A stretch of 64,000 bases of DNA from Macrosoma leucophasiata (taxonomy: Eukaryota; Arthropoda; Insecta; Lepidoptera; Hedylidae): assembly GCA_036365455.1 (NCBI GenBank), contig JAWQUS010000010.1:22988501-23052500 (forward strand), given 5' to 3'. Below, piece by piece: positions 11,101-19,660 of this stretch; position 1 is the stretch's first letter, and each line of letters starts with the position of its first letter. Below the pieces are notes generated by a model. The model searched no databases. It worked only from the letters and a program-made list of their open reading frames with translations, and was not told where the DNA came from. Both the position numbers and the translations under genes were made by a program.

Positions 11101-11486
11101 ACCAACTATTGGAAATAAGAAAATCAACAGTAGCTAGACTGTTATGTGATGCAGCGGATGGAGTGAAGCGTATACAAGCAAACGCATTCTTAAGATCTGG
11201 TCCCACGTAAGTATCGTTTTAAGTTTTTCATATCTTACACAAGGTTAATTGAAATTAGCGCATCCCCGCAGATGATTTTAATCCAATACTGTTTAAATCA
11301 CTTCTTGCAAAATCTTTTTGAAGACTAATCTTCAATAAAATTGTTCATTAATTTATTGTGAAAATGTTTTTTTTTTTCAATTTCAGCAACGAGATGGTAA
11401 ATTGCGCCAAGTTACAAAAAATCAATTTGGAGGCATGGAAAGATGAAACGTGCTCCAAGTCTTATGTTAATTTCAAAACTTATTGA
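1947..11486 (+). CDS. animal haem peroxidase-like gene, nine exons, 5' end outside window
   Basis: Exons are 1947-2134, 4960-5164, 6702-6899, 8033-8177, 8885-9041, 9598-9765, 10587-10779, 11101-11206 and 11387-11486. All introns are GT-AG, the phases join without a break, and the visible product is about 485 residues ending in TGA. In order I see the CC...CIPN..P.DDP segment and RCMNLTRPF, the T-P-L-F-D-L-S calcium-loop-like motif before HIYG, the RHHNLVAKQL helix followed by MNPCWDDDKLF, RWMHT with the likely proximal haem histidine, KDRHFG where the family usually has RGRDHG, and a C-terminal Cys region. The distal-histidine exon and any signal peptide are not in the window. Family members oxidise small substrates with peroxide, usually outside the cell, as in chorion or cuticle cross-linking. 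Here the catalytic Arg position reads Gly, so activity is doubtful. An AATAAA lies near 11588. I am confident of the family and unsure of the exact orthologue. Confidence 0.9.
2285..2552 (+). repeat. non-LTR 3'-tail-like repeat (RTE-type appearance)
   Basis: Contains CCCGGACGAAGTCGTGCGCG, a GACAGACAGACAGAC tract and an AAAAGCGGTTATTTTAATAT block ending TTATTTATTTGTG. The same block recurs at 49014-49540 and, inverted, at 58968-59150. Confidence 0.5.
2553..2815 (+). mobile_element. foldback element with tRNA-like core, copy 1
   Basis: Imperfect inverted arms of about 75 bases (left from 2553, right to about 2808) flank a tRNA-like core at 2653-2727. The arms carry the shared AACACATG and AAAGAAAAA...GAAAG blocks. 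The core has GACTTCGG/TGAAGTC ends, a GCTC/GAGC D stem and a GCGAG-TTCGAGT-CTCGT T arm, with a T5 run right after it. Confidence 0.65.
2653..2727 (+). tRNA. tRNA-like sequence, probable pseudogene
   Basis: It has A and B boxes and a plausible cloverleaf. The anticodon loop CTAGATT would give AGA (Ser), but the body lacks the long variable arm of tRNA-Ser. ATTTTTC follows as a possible Pol III terminator. It belongs to a dispersed family, so it is unlikely to be a working decoder. Confidence 0.45.
3168..3248 (+). tRNA. tRNA-Leu (AAG anticodon), possibly degenerate
   Basis: The 81 bases fold as a class II tRNA: anticodon stem CTGGT/ACCAG with loop TTAAGGC (anticodon AAG), long variable arm TCTCTTCGGAGGC, T arm GTGGG-TTCGAAA-CCCAC. 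The acceptor stem has one mismatch and one G-T pair, and the D arm seems one base short compared with usual tRNA-Leu. A T5 run follows at 3254. It lies in a peroxidase intron, on the sense strand. Confidence 0.75.
3796..3821. repeat. (GT)n microsatellite
   Basis: About thirteen GT units, sitting where the 3' tail of the adjacent minus-strand non-LTR fragment would be. Confidence 0.85.
3822..4521 (-). pseudogene. 5'-truncated CR1-group non-LTR reverse transcriptase remnant
   Basis: Two minus-strand frames (4291-4521, then 3892-4272) give the post-reverse-transcriptase region: RLSFETHINNITQKVRKFSY, then SSWGGANKTKLIKLERAHR and VLTVRQSYIHALILRVHS. The same motifs appear in the C-terminal part of the ORF at 39259-42225, so the two belong to related families. 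The frame is broken near 4275-4290 and the enzyme core is missing. Confidence 0.75.
4960..5164 (+). CDS. peroxidase exon b (calcium-loop region)
   Basis: The acceptor is CTCACAG and the donor is GTAAGT at 5165. The exon starts in phase 0 with ILTATPLFDLSHIYG and continues to VCIANEVNEKRCHFV. The Thr, Asp and Ser of the T-x-x-x-D-x-S calcium loop are retained. A large foldback element begins about 26 bases after the donor. Confidence 0.9.
5191..5697. mobile_element. large foldback element in peroxidase intron
   Basis: Two arms of about 220 bases (5191-5411 and 5479-5697) are reverse complements at moderate identity around a 67-base loop. Paired blocks include CACATCGAGCC with GGCTCGATGTG and AGCGTTATCTCT with AGAGATAACG. 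Related copies lie at 19455-19625 and 20703-20945. No coding capacity, so a MITE or foldback transposon. Confidence 0.7.
6005..6240 (-). repeat. degenerate tRNA-like repeats
   Basis: Minus-strand pieces resemble the tRNA-like cassette family: GGACTTCGGTAGCACAGTAGG at its reverse complement near 6040-6070, and a T arm with AGGTTCAAATCCCG near 6190-6210. The cloverleaf is not complete. Confidence 0.4.
6392..6680 (+). repeat. ACCGACTTCAAAAA repeat, two adjoining copies
   Basis: ACCGACTTCAAAAAAAGGAGG near 6393 and ACCGACTTCAAAAAGGAGG near 6622 each precede a CTCAATTCG block. A relative occurs near 17213, and the core motif occurs in the foldback at 17727-18273. These are widespread in Lepidoptera; I cannot name the class. 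Confidence 0.5.
6702..6899 (+). CDS. peroxidase exon c (position of catalytic Arg)
   Basis: The acceptor is TATTACAG and the donor is GTAAGG at 6900. It encodes DDGTNSILGTNLF, then WFWRHHNLVAKQLAKMNPCWDDDKLF and a helix ending in APQFLG. Counted back from the conserved HN without gaps, the family GDxRxN motif corresponds to TDDGTN, so the Arg is replaced by Gly. Confidence 0.9.
6985..7055 (-). repeat. Bm1-like SINE fragment
   Basis: The 3' portion only (TTGCAGTTCACATTAATGG and GTGATGACTGCAG), immediately before a fuller copy. Confidence 0.6.
7061..7342 (-). repeat. Bm1-like SINE, subtype A, near full length
   Basis: The T-rich end is at 7061 and the CACCACCAGT head end is at 7342. The core has the subtype A GTGCCGGAAATTACAGGGCC. 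Confidence 0.8.
7437..7566 (+). repeat. Bm1-like SINE, partial, subtype B
   Basis: Starts at the TACCACCGCATTACC block and has the subtype B GTAGTAACTATCGCAG core. The 3' half is missing. Confidence 0.6.
7567..7716 (-). repeat. unnamed dispersed repeat, copy 2
   Basis: Inverted match to 1467-1610, including GATATGCTGCAAACCTAAT. Both copies lie within or near the peroxidase introns. Confidence 0.55.
7783..7950 (-). repeat. Bm1-like SINE, 5'-truncated
   Basis: The T-rich tail start and the SINE 3' half are present. A short plus-strand piece (TTGTTTGCCACTTCATG) abuts the tail, making a tail-to-tail hairpin. Confidence 0.7.
8033..8177 (+). CDS. peroxidase exon d (proximal histidine)
   Basis: The acceptor is CATTTTAG and the donor is GTGAGA at 8178. 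It encodes GKENLLRDGVIS through VVLRWMHTMQEATIK. The His in RWMHT aligns with the proximal haem ligand of FR-x-x-HT. A SINE fragment ends about 80 bases upstream. Confidence 0.88.
8885..9041 (+). CDS. peroxidase exon e
   Basis: The acceptor is TTTACAG and the donor is GTGAGT at 9042. It encodes MYDKNGYYVKNIPVTNLTL through GSFRQPCAKTDYIVDPN, the linker and ring of helices that follows the proximal histidine. Confidence 0.88.
9190..9585 (+). mobile_element. lepidopteran interspersed retroposon with (ATT)n tail, copy 1
   Basis: About 390 bases from CGCGCTTCATACCCGCGGCT to GGGTTGCCATTATTATTATG. Inverted copies are at 16465-16850, 21115-21475, 49748-50025 and 60776-60890. The ATT tail at one fixed end suggests a retroposon 3' end. 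It stops about 13 bases before the acceptor of peroxidase exon f. Confidence 0.65.
9598..9765 (+). CDS. peroxidase exon f (RGRDHG-equivalent)
   Basis: The acceptor is CATTTACAG and the donor is GTAAGA at 9766; both ends are phase 0. It encodes MAEIGLGRLQAATDVF, then DLSKDRHFGFQPYIKYREFC. The usual N-x-x-RGRDHG hallmark is altered to DLSKDRHFG. An interspersed retroposon ends about 13 bases upstream of this exon. Confidence 0.88.
10105..10195 (-). repeat. Bm1-like SINE fragment
   Basis: The 3' end only (AGTGGCAAATAAGCATAGG), diverged. Confidence 0.5.
10290..10547 (-). repeat. Bm1-like SINE, subtype A with internal deletion
   Basis: Both ends are present. The core jumps from CTCCTGAGG directly to GAATTACAGAGCC, about 30 bases shorter than the other A copies. 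Confidence 0.75.
10587..10779 (+). CDS. peroxidase exon g
   Basis: The acceptor is CATTTTCAG and the donor is GTCAGT at 10780. It encodes IELLKEVYEAVEDIDLIAGLWSE, matching the family's Y-x-x-x-xDIDLxxGxxxE block, then the Cys and RHWYERP segment. A minus-strand SINE ends about 40 bases upstream. Confidence 0.9.
11101..11206 (+). CDS. peroxidase exon h
   Basis: The acceptor is TTATTTTTAG and the donor is GTAAGT at 11207. It encodes DQLLEIRKSTVARLLCDAAD, the QL-x-x-I-x-K-x-x-x-x-R-x-xCD block of the family, then NAFLRSGPT. Confidence 0.88.
11387..11486 (+). CDS. peroxidase exon i, terminal
   Basis: The acceptor follows a T-rich tract ending in TTTCAG. It encodes NEMVNCAKLQKINLEAWKDE and a short tail ending SYVNFKTY before TGA at 11484-11486, matching the family C-terminal N-x-x-V-x-C...LNL-x-x-W pattern. 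Confidence 0.88.
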
Positions 11487-11587
11487 GAGTAGTGTTATAA
11501 TATGTATTGTTATTCATTATATTGTTATGAATAGATTGTAAATAGTTCTTTATGTTTATCTTTTATTTCAAAGATTATAATATATAA

Positions 11588-11593
11588 AATAAA
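11588..11593 (+). promoter_or_regulatory. polyadenylation signal candidate for peroxidase gene
   Basis: AATAAA lies about 100 bases after the stop codon in AT-rich sequence. This is a usual distance, but the motif is common in this composition. Confidence 0.45.
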
Positions 11594-11599
11594 AAACTC

Positions 11600-13257
11600 A
11601 ACCAAGTGCGCGAACAAACGACGAAAAAAAAAACAGCCTCCTAGGCTACTATTAATAAAAAATATCTAGTTTTCATCGAAATCGTGCCAACTTAGACATT
11701 TATCTCAAAAGGCTTATCACAATATAATGTATGAGGGAATATTTCCTTTGGTTGATCTACAAAAAAGTTTAGGATGGTATGTCATCTAACGTTTAAGGAT
11801 ATATAAGTAGTAATATGTAGTTATAGTACCTGATGTTTTGAATTGTTTGCCGTAGATGTGAATTTGCATTAGAGATAAACCTCAGTGGTTTAAAGTAATG
11901 CATTGATAAAAAAACTGTATATCATGCTTTGATTATATACACGTCTAGATGGAGTATCTAAGTTCATAAGCGTCCAAAAAAATATCAGTCAACTGTTGGC
12001 TCATAGCTTCGTTCCGGTCGCTCAGTAGCGATACTGTCATTGTAACGTAAACACGTCCACGTTTATGCTTTAATTATGACGATTTGCGCGATTGTGTGCC
12101 AAAATTACAAAATATAAATGAAAAAATCTAAAAACATTTTTTATTATCGGTAACTACACTTTCCATAGTCCTAAATGTATCCCAGAATTAAATCAACAAT
12201 ATTTAATTTTACGTCGCATTTGTACGGTTCATTGAACGCCGTGTTTACTGTGTTGCCAGTTTTTGATTTAAAATCTTCCCAGATAAATATGAAGTTACAA
12301 AATAAAATCTATATAAAATATATGTTTAATATACCTATATTTATTTTAATAACCCCCGAAGGAAAAAGAGAGGTGTTCTAAATTGACGTGTGTATCTGTT
12401 TGTGGGCTTGTAAATTCCCAACTAGTGGATCAATTCCAGATTTTGATTTTGGTCTTAAAAAATTATTTTCTCCACGGTATAAGTAATTTACACTTAGAAC
12501 AAATAACTAACAACGCATAACTTAAGCTAACACGTACCAATACAAACAAAAATTAAAAATGTATAAAAACGTATAACTAAAGCTACTGTGAGACCCGACG
12601 AATATCGTTATATTATTATGTCACACATTATGAAAAAATTGAACTCGACTTAAGCTAATTTTCCCTATTTTTAGGGGAAAATGTCATAAGCAAGTAACAT
12701 TTTCACCAGTCGATTAGTGTGTGTAAAGCGAATAAAATATACATACTAGTGTGTGTTACACGCACACAAGGATTTTCGAATTGGGACATTGTTTTTGCAG
12801 CGTTTGTAAGGCGACGCTCCATCTAGACGTGTATATTATCAAAGATATCGTGATATATTTTTATGTGTTAAATAAATTGAAAAAAAAATTGATAAAATAT
12901 ATTATGTTCTGTTATTTGCATGCCAATGAAGTGGTGAAATATGAAAGGAAATTATTATACTGAAGATCTCATGTACTATATTTCTAGCAAATAAATAAAT
13001 TCATTCATTCATTCACGATAGTGCTGAACACTACCATATAGCTTCAAGTATGTGGGCAAATACGTTGCTTACACTAATGATAGGAGATGGGAAGTACATT
13101 TTTTTTAAATATTGTATGACTATGACTTTAACACGGTAATATTAGCGTGGTTATAACTTATTCTGTATCGCAGAACGTCGTTTTCCGAATCAGTTAGTGA
13201 AAAATATATCCCATCAAAAACAATACGTGTAAAAAATAAAGTCTCGCTACGCAGATA
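11600..13257. other. gene-free AT-rich region
   Basis: No exon seen. It holds a short repeat near 12350-12460 of the CCCCCGAAGGAAAAAGAGAGG type, known as a dispersed lepidopteran motif, and a 50-base SINE scrap at 13014-13065. The rest is unassigned. Confidence 0.5.
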
Positions 13258-13400
13258 TGTATGTATCTTCACGCCAGGTCCCTAACGGGGTAGGCAGAGA
13301 GTGTAGAGCGCCAGACATCCCGGTTCTGACAAACCTCTCGTGTCTCCTCTGCTACGCAGTTCTTCTGCCGTACATGCCGGGACACTGCCGTGCCCCCAGA
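13258..13400 (-). repeat. TTCACGCCAGGTCCCTAACGG repeat
   Basis: The block TCTTCACGCCAGGTCCCTA...GGGGTAGGCAGAGAGTG recurs inverted at 21385-21470 and 42955-43005, and in part near 17950. It is a dispersed motif next to GTAT microsatellites. Confidence 0.5.
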
Positions 13401-14003
13401 TAAGTAAGTAACAAAACACTTCAATACAAACAAACGCATCCAATAACATTAAACATTGCATGACGAATAAAACAAACAGTCAAAAACGCCCGCATCGTGC
13501 AATTCGCGAAAACAATGCATTTCAATAGTGTTTAGTATAAAACAAACCGTCGCTTTTCCATCAGAATTCCGTGCCGTTACCATGACAACCGCTTTCCGAC
13601 CTACCCTACCCGAGGAAATCTAATAAAAACATTTTTTTTCGCCACCCATCATATTTGATCCTTGTGCCCTTGATAATAGAATACAAATTCTGTTATCAGT
13701 ATTATAGTTTTTAAAATATCGCGTAAACAGATCCCCTTGCTTATTTAGTAATACAATATTTTCCATTCAAAGGAAATGTATACGTTGTTGAAGCCGTTTT
13801 CTCTAAACTGCGTCACTTGTATTCCTTTTATGTCATATCTAGTTATTCGTGGTTATTCGCATGTATGCTTTAAGAGTTTTATTGGGTTTTATATTGTGAT
13901 ACTGCCAAAAGCACCCAAGTTCGAACCGGTCTAGCACGAATGGTTCCGTAATAGCAAGTAATGATTATCGAGAATTTTTTGCAGTTTTTGAAAATATACC
14001 ACT
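13401..14003. other. no feature recognised
   Basis: Moderately AT-rich unique-looking sequence; no exon-like frame with splice sites was found. Confidence 0.45.
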
Positions 14004-14295
14004 ACTAGCTTTTACACGCGGCTTCGCTCGCATTTAAACCTTTAAAATCTTTGGTAAAAACATTTTTTTTTTTAGTAAATATTATCCTATGTTACTTGTT
14101 ATACTCCCAAGAATATATGTACAAAGTTTTCGCGTAAAAGTGTTACAAACAAACTTAAAGTTGCATTTATAATATTAGTAGCTTTTACCCGCGGCTTTGC
14201 TTGTATTTAAAACAATATTCTATGTTACTTTTAATACTTCCAAGAATAGCGTACAAAGTTTCATGATGATTGGTTAAGTTGTTTTTGAAAGAAAG
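14004..14295 (-). repeat. CTAGCTTTTACACGCGGCTT repeat, two tandem pieces
   Basis: Two similar blocks start near 14005 and 14177 (GCTTTTACCCGCGGCTTTGC) and continue into CTATGTTACTT...ATACT. This resembles an inverted Helitron-like or RTE-like terminus. Confidence 0.4.
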
Positions 14296-14299
14296 TGTA

Positions 14300-15715
14300 A
14301 CGAATATGGATCCGTAATTTTTGGCACAGAACCATAACAACTTCGACCTAAGGAGTGGCAACGAGTCTACATTACAACTTCTATTGTTTTTGGTAGACAT
14401 GTATACAGTATTATTTACCGAATAACATGAATTCTATGCTAATTTGCCACTACGTGACTAAAAGGCAGACACACTACTGGTTCTAAAAAGCGTCCGTTTT
14501 TTTTCTAGTATAATAATTTCCGCTCTAAAAGAATCGTACTCTGCAAACTCAACAAGCACGTCCGGGTGATAAACCAGTACGCCCTAATCGATACAAAATT
14601 GCTAAACTCGCAGTTCAGTTCGCAAACTCGGGGAATTAAGGGCATTCATACAAACAGCCGCGTCAGCGCCCCTTTGAGCTGCAGGGTTTTACGCTATGTA
14701 AAGTTAGGTACTGGTCGTTATCGAAGTTATGTTTACCAACTTCGTGAAAGATAATGTTATGTTTTATGCCTTTGTTCGTGTAATTAGAATATGGCGTAAT
14801 TTTTGTCACAAGACCATAATAACAACTTAGATCTAACGAGTGGCAACGCGTCTCCATTGCAACTTCTATTGTTTTTTGTAGATATGTATACGCTTCAGTT
14901 TTACTTACCAAATGACATGAACTGTAAGCTTAATTGCCTTAGTGATTCTAAAAAGCGTTTGTTTTTAATTCTTTACAAAATACCCATAAAATGGAGAAAA
15001 ATGTTATTGTATTAGGTTTCTCGTACTCTGCAAACTCGAGAAGCACGTCCGGGTGATAAGCCAGTACGCCTTAATCGATACAAATTTGCTTAACTCGCAG
15101 TTCAGTTCGGAAACTCGGGGAATTAAGGGCATTCATACGAACAGCCACGTCGGCGCCCCTTTGAGCTGCAGGGTTTTACGCTATGTAAAGTTAGGTACTG
15201 GTCGTTATCGAAGTTATGTTTACCAACTTCGTGAAAGATAATGTTATGTTTTATGCCTTTGTTCGTGTAGTTGGAATATGGCTCCGTAATTTTTGTCACA
15301 GGACCATAATAACTTAGATCTAACGAGTGGCGACGCGTCTCCATTGCAACTTCTATTGTTTTTTGTAAATGTGTATACGCTTCAGTTTTACTTACCAAAT
15401 GACATGAACTGTAAGCTTAATTGCCTTAGTAATTTTAAAAAGCATCCGTTTTTTAATTTTTGGTAAAATACCCATAACTTGGGAAAAAATGATATTGTGT
15501 TAGGTTTCTCGTACTCTGCGAACTCGAGAAGCACGTCCGGGTGATAAACCAGTACGCCCTAATCGATACAAAATTGCTAAACTTGCAGTTCAGTTCGCAA
15601 ACTCGGGGAATTAAGGGCATTCATACAAACAGCCGCGTCAGCGCCCCTTTGAGCTGCAGGGTTTTACGCTATGTAAAGTTGGGTACTGGTCATTGTCGAA
15701 GGTATATTTACCAAA
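14300..15715. repeat. 488-bp tandem repeat array
   Basis: Units start at 14534, 15021 and 15509 with TCGTACTCTGC, a spacing of 487-488 bases; a partial unit precedes from about 14300. Each has the GCGCCCCTTTGAGCTGCAGG block and GTTATGTTTACCAACTTCG. The third unit is cut by a mariner remnant and a fourth, diverged unit resumes at 16405. The 62- and 82-codon frames repeated here are products of the repetition. Confidence 0.85.
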
Positions 15716-16402
15716 TGTTGTGTATTTCGCACGTTCTTGTCGTACGTGATCCACTTTTCATCACCAGTTATCAGCTTCTTCAAAAATGATTCGGTTTCAT
15801 TACGTCGTAATAAAGAATCACAAATGAGTACTAGGTTCATTAGGTTTCTTTCAGTGAGCTCGTGAGGTACCCAAATATCAAGCTTTTTTTTGTACCCATC
15901 TTTTTTCAAATGCGCCAAAACTGTTTTGTGATCAATTCTCAGTTTTTCAGCTACATCGTAACTACTGATATGTTGATCTTGCTCCACTTTTTCAAAAATG
16001 GCATCCATTTTATCCGTAATAGGGCGACCAGAGCGAGGTGCATCTTTGACATCAAAATTTCCGGATTGAAAACGCTTAAACCAAATTTGTGCTACTCTCA
16101 CAGACACTGCACTAGGTCCATAAACATCGCAATTTTTTTTCGCGGCTTGCGTTGCATTTTTACCTTTTTTTGTAGTAAAATTTTAAAATGTATCGAATTT
16201 CTTCATTAGATTCACTCATCTTGACAGTACGAAAAACAAAGAAAAATCACACATTTGCCTAATTTGAATTTGGAATTATGTTCTTTCAAATTTTAACTTT
16301 CAATTATACCAAAACCAGCCATATACAAATACTACAGCCAAAGAGATTTTATTACAAGTTCATACATACTATAATGCGATAAGACTTTTTCCCCAACCTA
16401 TT
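15716..16402 (-). pseudogene. mariner transposase remnant
   Basis: Minus-strand start ATG at 16219 (MSESNEEIRYILKFYY), then one frameshift near 16155-16165, then the open frame down to 15720. It shows the helix-turn-helix AQIWFKRFQSGNFDVKD, PRSGRP, WVPHELTERN and the first catalytic Asp in GDEKWITYD. The C-terminal half with the remaining catalytic residues is missing. A terminal-repeat-like CTTTTTCCCCAACCTA sits at 16387-16402. Mariners move by cut and paste; this copy cannot encode a working enzyme. Confidence 0.85.
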
Positions 16403-16404
16403 AT

Positions 16405-17040
16405 TAGGTTTCTCATACTTTGCAAACTCGTGAAGCATGTCCGAGTTATAAGCCGGTAGGCCTTTAATAATAATAATAATGGCAACCCATTATACGTCCC
16501 ACTGCTGGGCACGAGTCTCCCTTTTTTTGGGGGGAGGCCTGGAGCTTACTCCACCACGCTGCTCCAATGCGGATTGGTGGAGGTGGGTGGGTTAGTGGCC
16601 AACCCACTGTCGGATGTTTTCAAACCGCCCATAAGGCCTCCGACAAGGTTTAACGACTACTATCCATCGATAGCAACCGGGACCGACGGCTTAACGTGCC
16701 CTCCGAAGCACGGAAACGCGCATTTAATTTGCCACTAGCGGTCACCCATCACACTACCCGACCGCGCCCGTAGTGCTTAACCGAGCAGATCGCTTACGAT
16801 CTACACCAGCCGCTGGGCCATGCGCGCTTCAGGTATGTTTTTAATGTATGCTTGATCAGGTGGTAGGCCTTTATCGATACAAAATTATTAAACTCGCAGT
16901 TCAGTTCCCAAACTCGGGGAATTAAAGGCATTCATACAAACAACCGCGTCAGCGCCCCTTTGAGCTGCAGGGTTTAATGCTACGCTATGTAAAGTTACTG
17001 GTCGTTAACGAAATCATGTTTATCAACCTCGAGGAACTTT
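16405..17040. repeat. fourth 488-bp unit, interrupted
   Basis: It resumes with CTCATACTTTGCAAACTCG and CATGTCCGAGTTATAAGCC, is interrupted at 16465-16850, then continues CTTTATCGATACAAAATTAT to about 17040. It is more diverged than units 1-3. Confidence 0.75.
16465..16850 (-). mobile_element. interspersed retroposon with (ATT)n tail, copy 2
   Basis: The AATAATAATAATAATGGCAA start is the inverted tail. The body includes CACGAGTCTCCC, CACCACGCTGCTCCAATGCGG and TTAACGTGCCCTCCGAAGC. It is inserted in the fourth 488-bp unit: GGTAGGCCTTTA precedes it and GGTAGGCCTTTAT follows it, a likely target duplication. Confidence 0.75.
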
Positions 17041-17204
17041 TTTATATAGACAAGTTAGTCATTAAATGTGAAATACCGTTTGTAAATTATTATAAAATTC
17101 TCGTGTCACAGTGTTTGGTAACCTACTCCTGCGAAACGGCTGGACTGATCATTATGAAATTTTGTGTGTATATTTGGTAGGTATGAGAATCAGTTGTTGT
17201 GTAT

Positions 17205-17310
17205 TTTTTTACCGAGTAAAAAAAAACGAGAAGGTTCTCAATTCGGCCGGCATTTTTTTTTTTTTTTATGTATGTACGCCAATTTCGCCGAGGTTACTAG
17301 ATTTACGTAA
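17205..17310 (+). repeat. CTCAATTCGGCCGGC repeat
   Basis: GAGAAGGTTCTCAATTCGGCC then a T15 run and TATGTATGTACGCC, related to the 6392-6680 repeats. The stretch 17311-17725 holds nothing else I recognise. Confidence 0.45.
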
Positions 17311-17726
17311 TGCTTGTTGTGTTTGATGCGGAATAGTTTCGAATTGGTCGCATAAAAATTTTATTCACGTAGGCCCATTAGTTTTTATTTTATGAGCATT
17401 TTTTACTAACTTTCACCTCAAACTAAAGGAATAAGATTAGACAGCGTGTTGTCATAACAATGCGTTGAATTCACTGACGTCCTAGATAATCCTAATGCGC
17501 ATGACAACAAGTGACAATGACATATTTACTCATCGACGACACAACACAGCTTATTTACTCCTTCGTGGATAAATGCATAGAGTTAACAGTCCATGATAAC
17601 TTTCCCCAAAAATCATTTTTTTTTCATTGATATCGTGTAATAATTTTGTATCGACACATCTAAACAGTTCAATTATGTACCTATCTTATTGTCACGAAGT
17701 TAAAAGAGTCAAATTTTACAAATTTA

Positions 17727-18273
17727 ACAATTATTGTCAATGCAGCAATAAACTAAAAAGTATTAAATAAAAATAACTACGTTAAGAAAAACCGACTTCA
17801 AATCTAAAAAGTAAAAAATTATACAGATATAATATTAATTATATACTACCTATTATTTATATGTGTTATTTACTAATAGGATCGAAGTCGGTGCCAAGCC
17901 AAAACCATTAAAGTAGGCGTTTCTTTGTATTAAAACGTAACTTCATGCATGTATTCCCCGAAGGGGTAGGCAGAGGTAAATGTATGCATTCAAGCATACA
18001 TTCAAAAACACGCACGATTCGCCGGTTACGTTTTGTTCATTGTATTAATTTGCTCGTATTCATATTTAAGTGATTAAAATATAATTATTTGTTTAAGGCT
18101 TGGCGGCGACTTTGATCCTATTAGTAAATAACACATATAAATAATAGGTAGTATATAATTAATATTATATCTGTATTCTTTTTTACTTTTTAGATTTGAA
18201 GTCGGTTTTTCTTAACGTAGTAGTTATTTTTATTTAATACTTTTTAGTTTATTGCTGCATTGTCAATAATTGT
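17727..18273. mobile_element. foldback element with about 175-bp arms
   Basis: The left arm (17727-17901) and right arm (18098-18273) are near-identical reverse complements, including ACCGACTTCAAATCTAAAAA with its inverse and the ATAGTATATAATTAATATTA-type core. The loop is about 196 bases. Such high arm identity suggests recent formation. Confidence 0.8.
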
Positions 18274-18426
18274 TGACCTGAACCTTTTATCACACTGCAC
18301 TGTATGTGTTTTAACTTTTTCACTAGGCACCAATGTATGCGGACCAACATACCTACACAGTCACGGAAAAAAACATCTGTAAAAGCTTTTCTCCAATTGA
18401 GTAACTTTAAAAACATTTCGCAGCTA

Positions 18427-18599
18427 CTTTTTTATGTAGTCGTAGTGGCAAACAAGCATGCAGTTCACATTGATGTTAAGTGATGACTGCAGCTTAAAGA
18501 CACTTACACAAAGAGCAAGGTCAAAATGCAGATGCGTTACCACTCCTGAGGCCTAAGGTGTTATGCCTCTGTGCCGGAAATTACAGGGCCGTACATTAA
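18427..18599 (-). repeat. Bm1-like SINE, 5'-truncated
   Basis: The T-rich tail and 3' half are present, subtype A. It ends at GGGCCGTACATTA. Confidence 0.75.
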
Positions 18600-18660
18600 A
18601 CTTACTCACATTTATACCACTTTTTTAAATTCATAACTAAAACATTAAAAATAATTGCCT

Positions 18661-18905
18661 AACTAGCATAGTTGGTAATAGATGGCGCTGCTGCTACCAT
18701 AAAGCAATGCAATAGATGTGAAGGAAAGATTTGACAAATCGGGCAGGGCTTCAGTAGCTCAATTGGAAGAGCGGCTGGACTAGATTCCCAGTAGGCCGCG
18801 AGTTCGAGTCTCGCCTGAAGTCATATTTTTCTTTCCATTTTCTTTAAAAATAAAATATATTTCACAAGCATGTGTTAATGCGAAATAATATAAAAACAAT
18901 TAAAA
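18661..18905 (+). mobile_element. tRNA-like cassette, copy 2
   Basis: From AACTAGCATAGTTGGTAATA, through a tRNA-like core at 18747-18822, to the shared right arm (TTTCACAAGCATGTGTTAATG). The inverted partner is at 19932-20177. Confidence 0.7.
18747..18822 (+). tRNA. tRNA-like sequence, probable pseudogene
   Basis: 76 bases: GGCTTCA/TGAAGTC acceptor with one wobble, GCTC/GAGC D stem, anticodon arm CTGGA-CTAGATT-CCCAG, and a perfect T arm GCGAG-TTCGAGT-CTCGC. ATATTTTTC follows directly. The nominal anticodon AGA does not fit the short variable region. Confidence 0.5.
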
Positions 18906-19179
18906 CATTAAATTCAACACCATATTTTTAATATCAGAACATCGTCGACAAACAGCTGTAGAAAAAATATTAATATCTTTTATAGCTCAAAATTTCTGAT
19001 TTCACCATAAATCAAACCACGGCAGCGATTAATAGGAAATTTGAATACAGCTCTTGAGAACACCTGTCGCCATTTATGAAAATTAATTCTCGACTCGTGC
19101 CGGTGATGGGGGTGTTAACCCTACGTGTTGTTGATTTTGACTTGCAGCCGGATTTGTTGAAAAATCGGACGTGTTCGTT

Positions 19180-19450
19180 GAACACTTGTGAAGTAGGTTT
19201 TTTTTTTTTTTTTTTAGGTCGGTCTTTGTATCGGCGGCCTGTTTCTAGACGGCACTAGTCTACTTCACCGGGCAATCGGCGAGCACAGAAGGCGCTCCAG
19301 CCTAAGCAAAAAGTTAGCGCAACTGCCCAAGGGTGACCTATGCGGGTCCGTGCCTCGGCTTAGGACGTTGCGAAGAGACATATGAGACGTATGCGATTAT
19401 GGGCGGTGCAACTTTCGCTCTACTCCATTCGGTTGGTGATAACCGGTGTA
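19180..19450. other. GC-richer unassigned stretch
   Basis: A T17 run is followed by a relatively GC-rich segment (GGTCGGTC...GGGCGGTGCAAC) between the two inverted tRNA-like cassettes. I do not recognise it. Confidence 0.4.
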
Positions 19451-19454
19451 ATGT

Positions 19455-19625
19455 AGATATTACCTATTTGACGTTTGTCAATTTTGATCAAGTTGTGACC
19501 AATACCGGACTACGGATACTTACGTAGGCAGTGTGCGACAGAGATAACGCTCTATGACGCCGAAACTAGCCGATTGTCACTTTCAAAGGCTCGATGTGTA
19601 TTATTTCTTGATAAGCACTGTATCT
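19455..19625 (+). repeat. foldback-family fragment related to 5191-5697
   Basis: TACCTATTTGACGTTTGTC, TTACGTAGGCAGTGTGCGAC and AGGCTCGATGTGT correspond to the loop and right arm of the intronic foldback. Confidence 0.65.
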
Positions 19626-19660
19626 GTTATTGTTACATTTGACTATAACCGTAATTTTAA

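Noticed and set aside
14566..15789. Repeated small frames as a tandem gene family
   Set aside because: They recur because the 488-base unit repeats; they have no shared start context, domain or splice signals.
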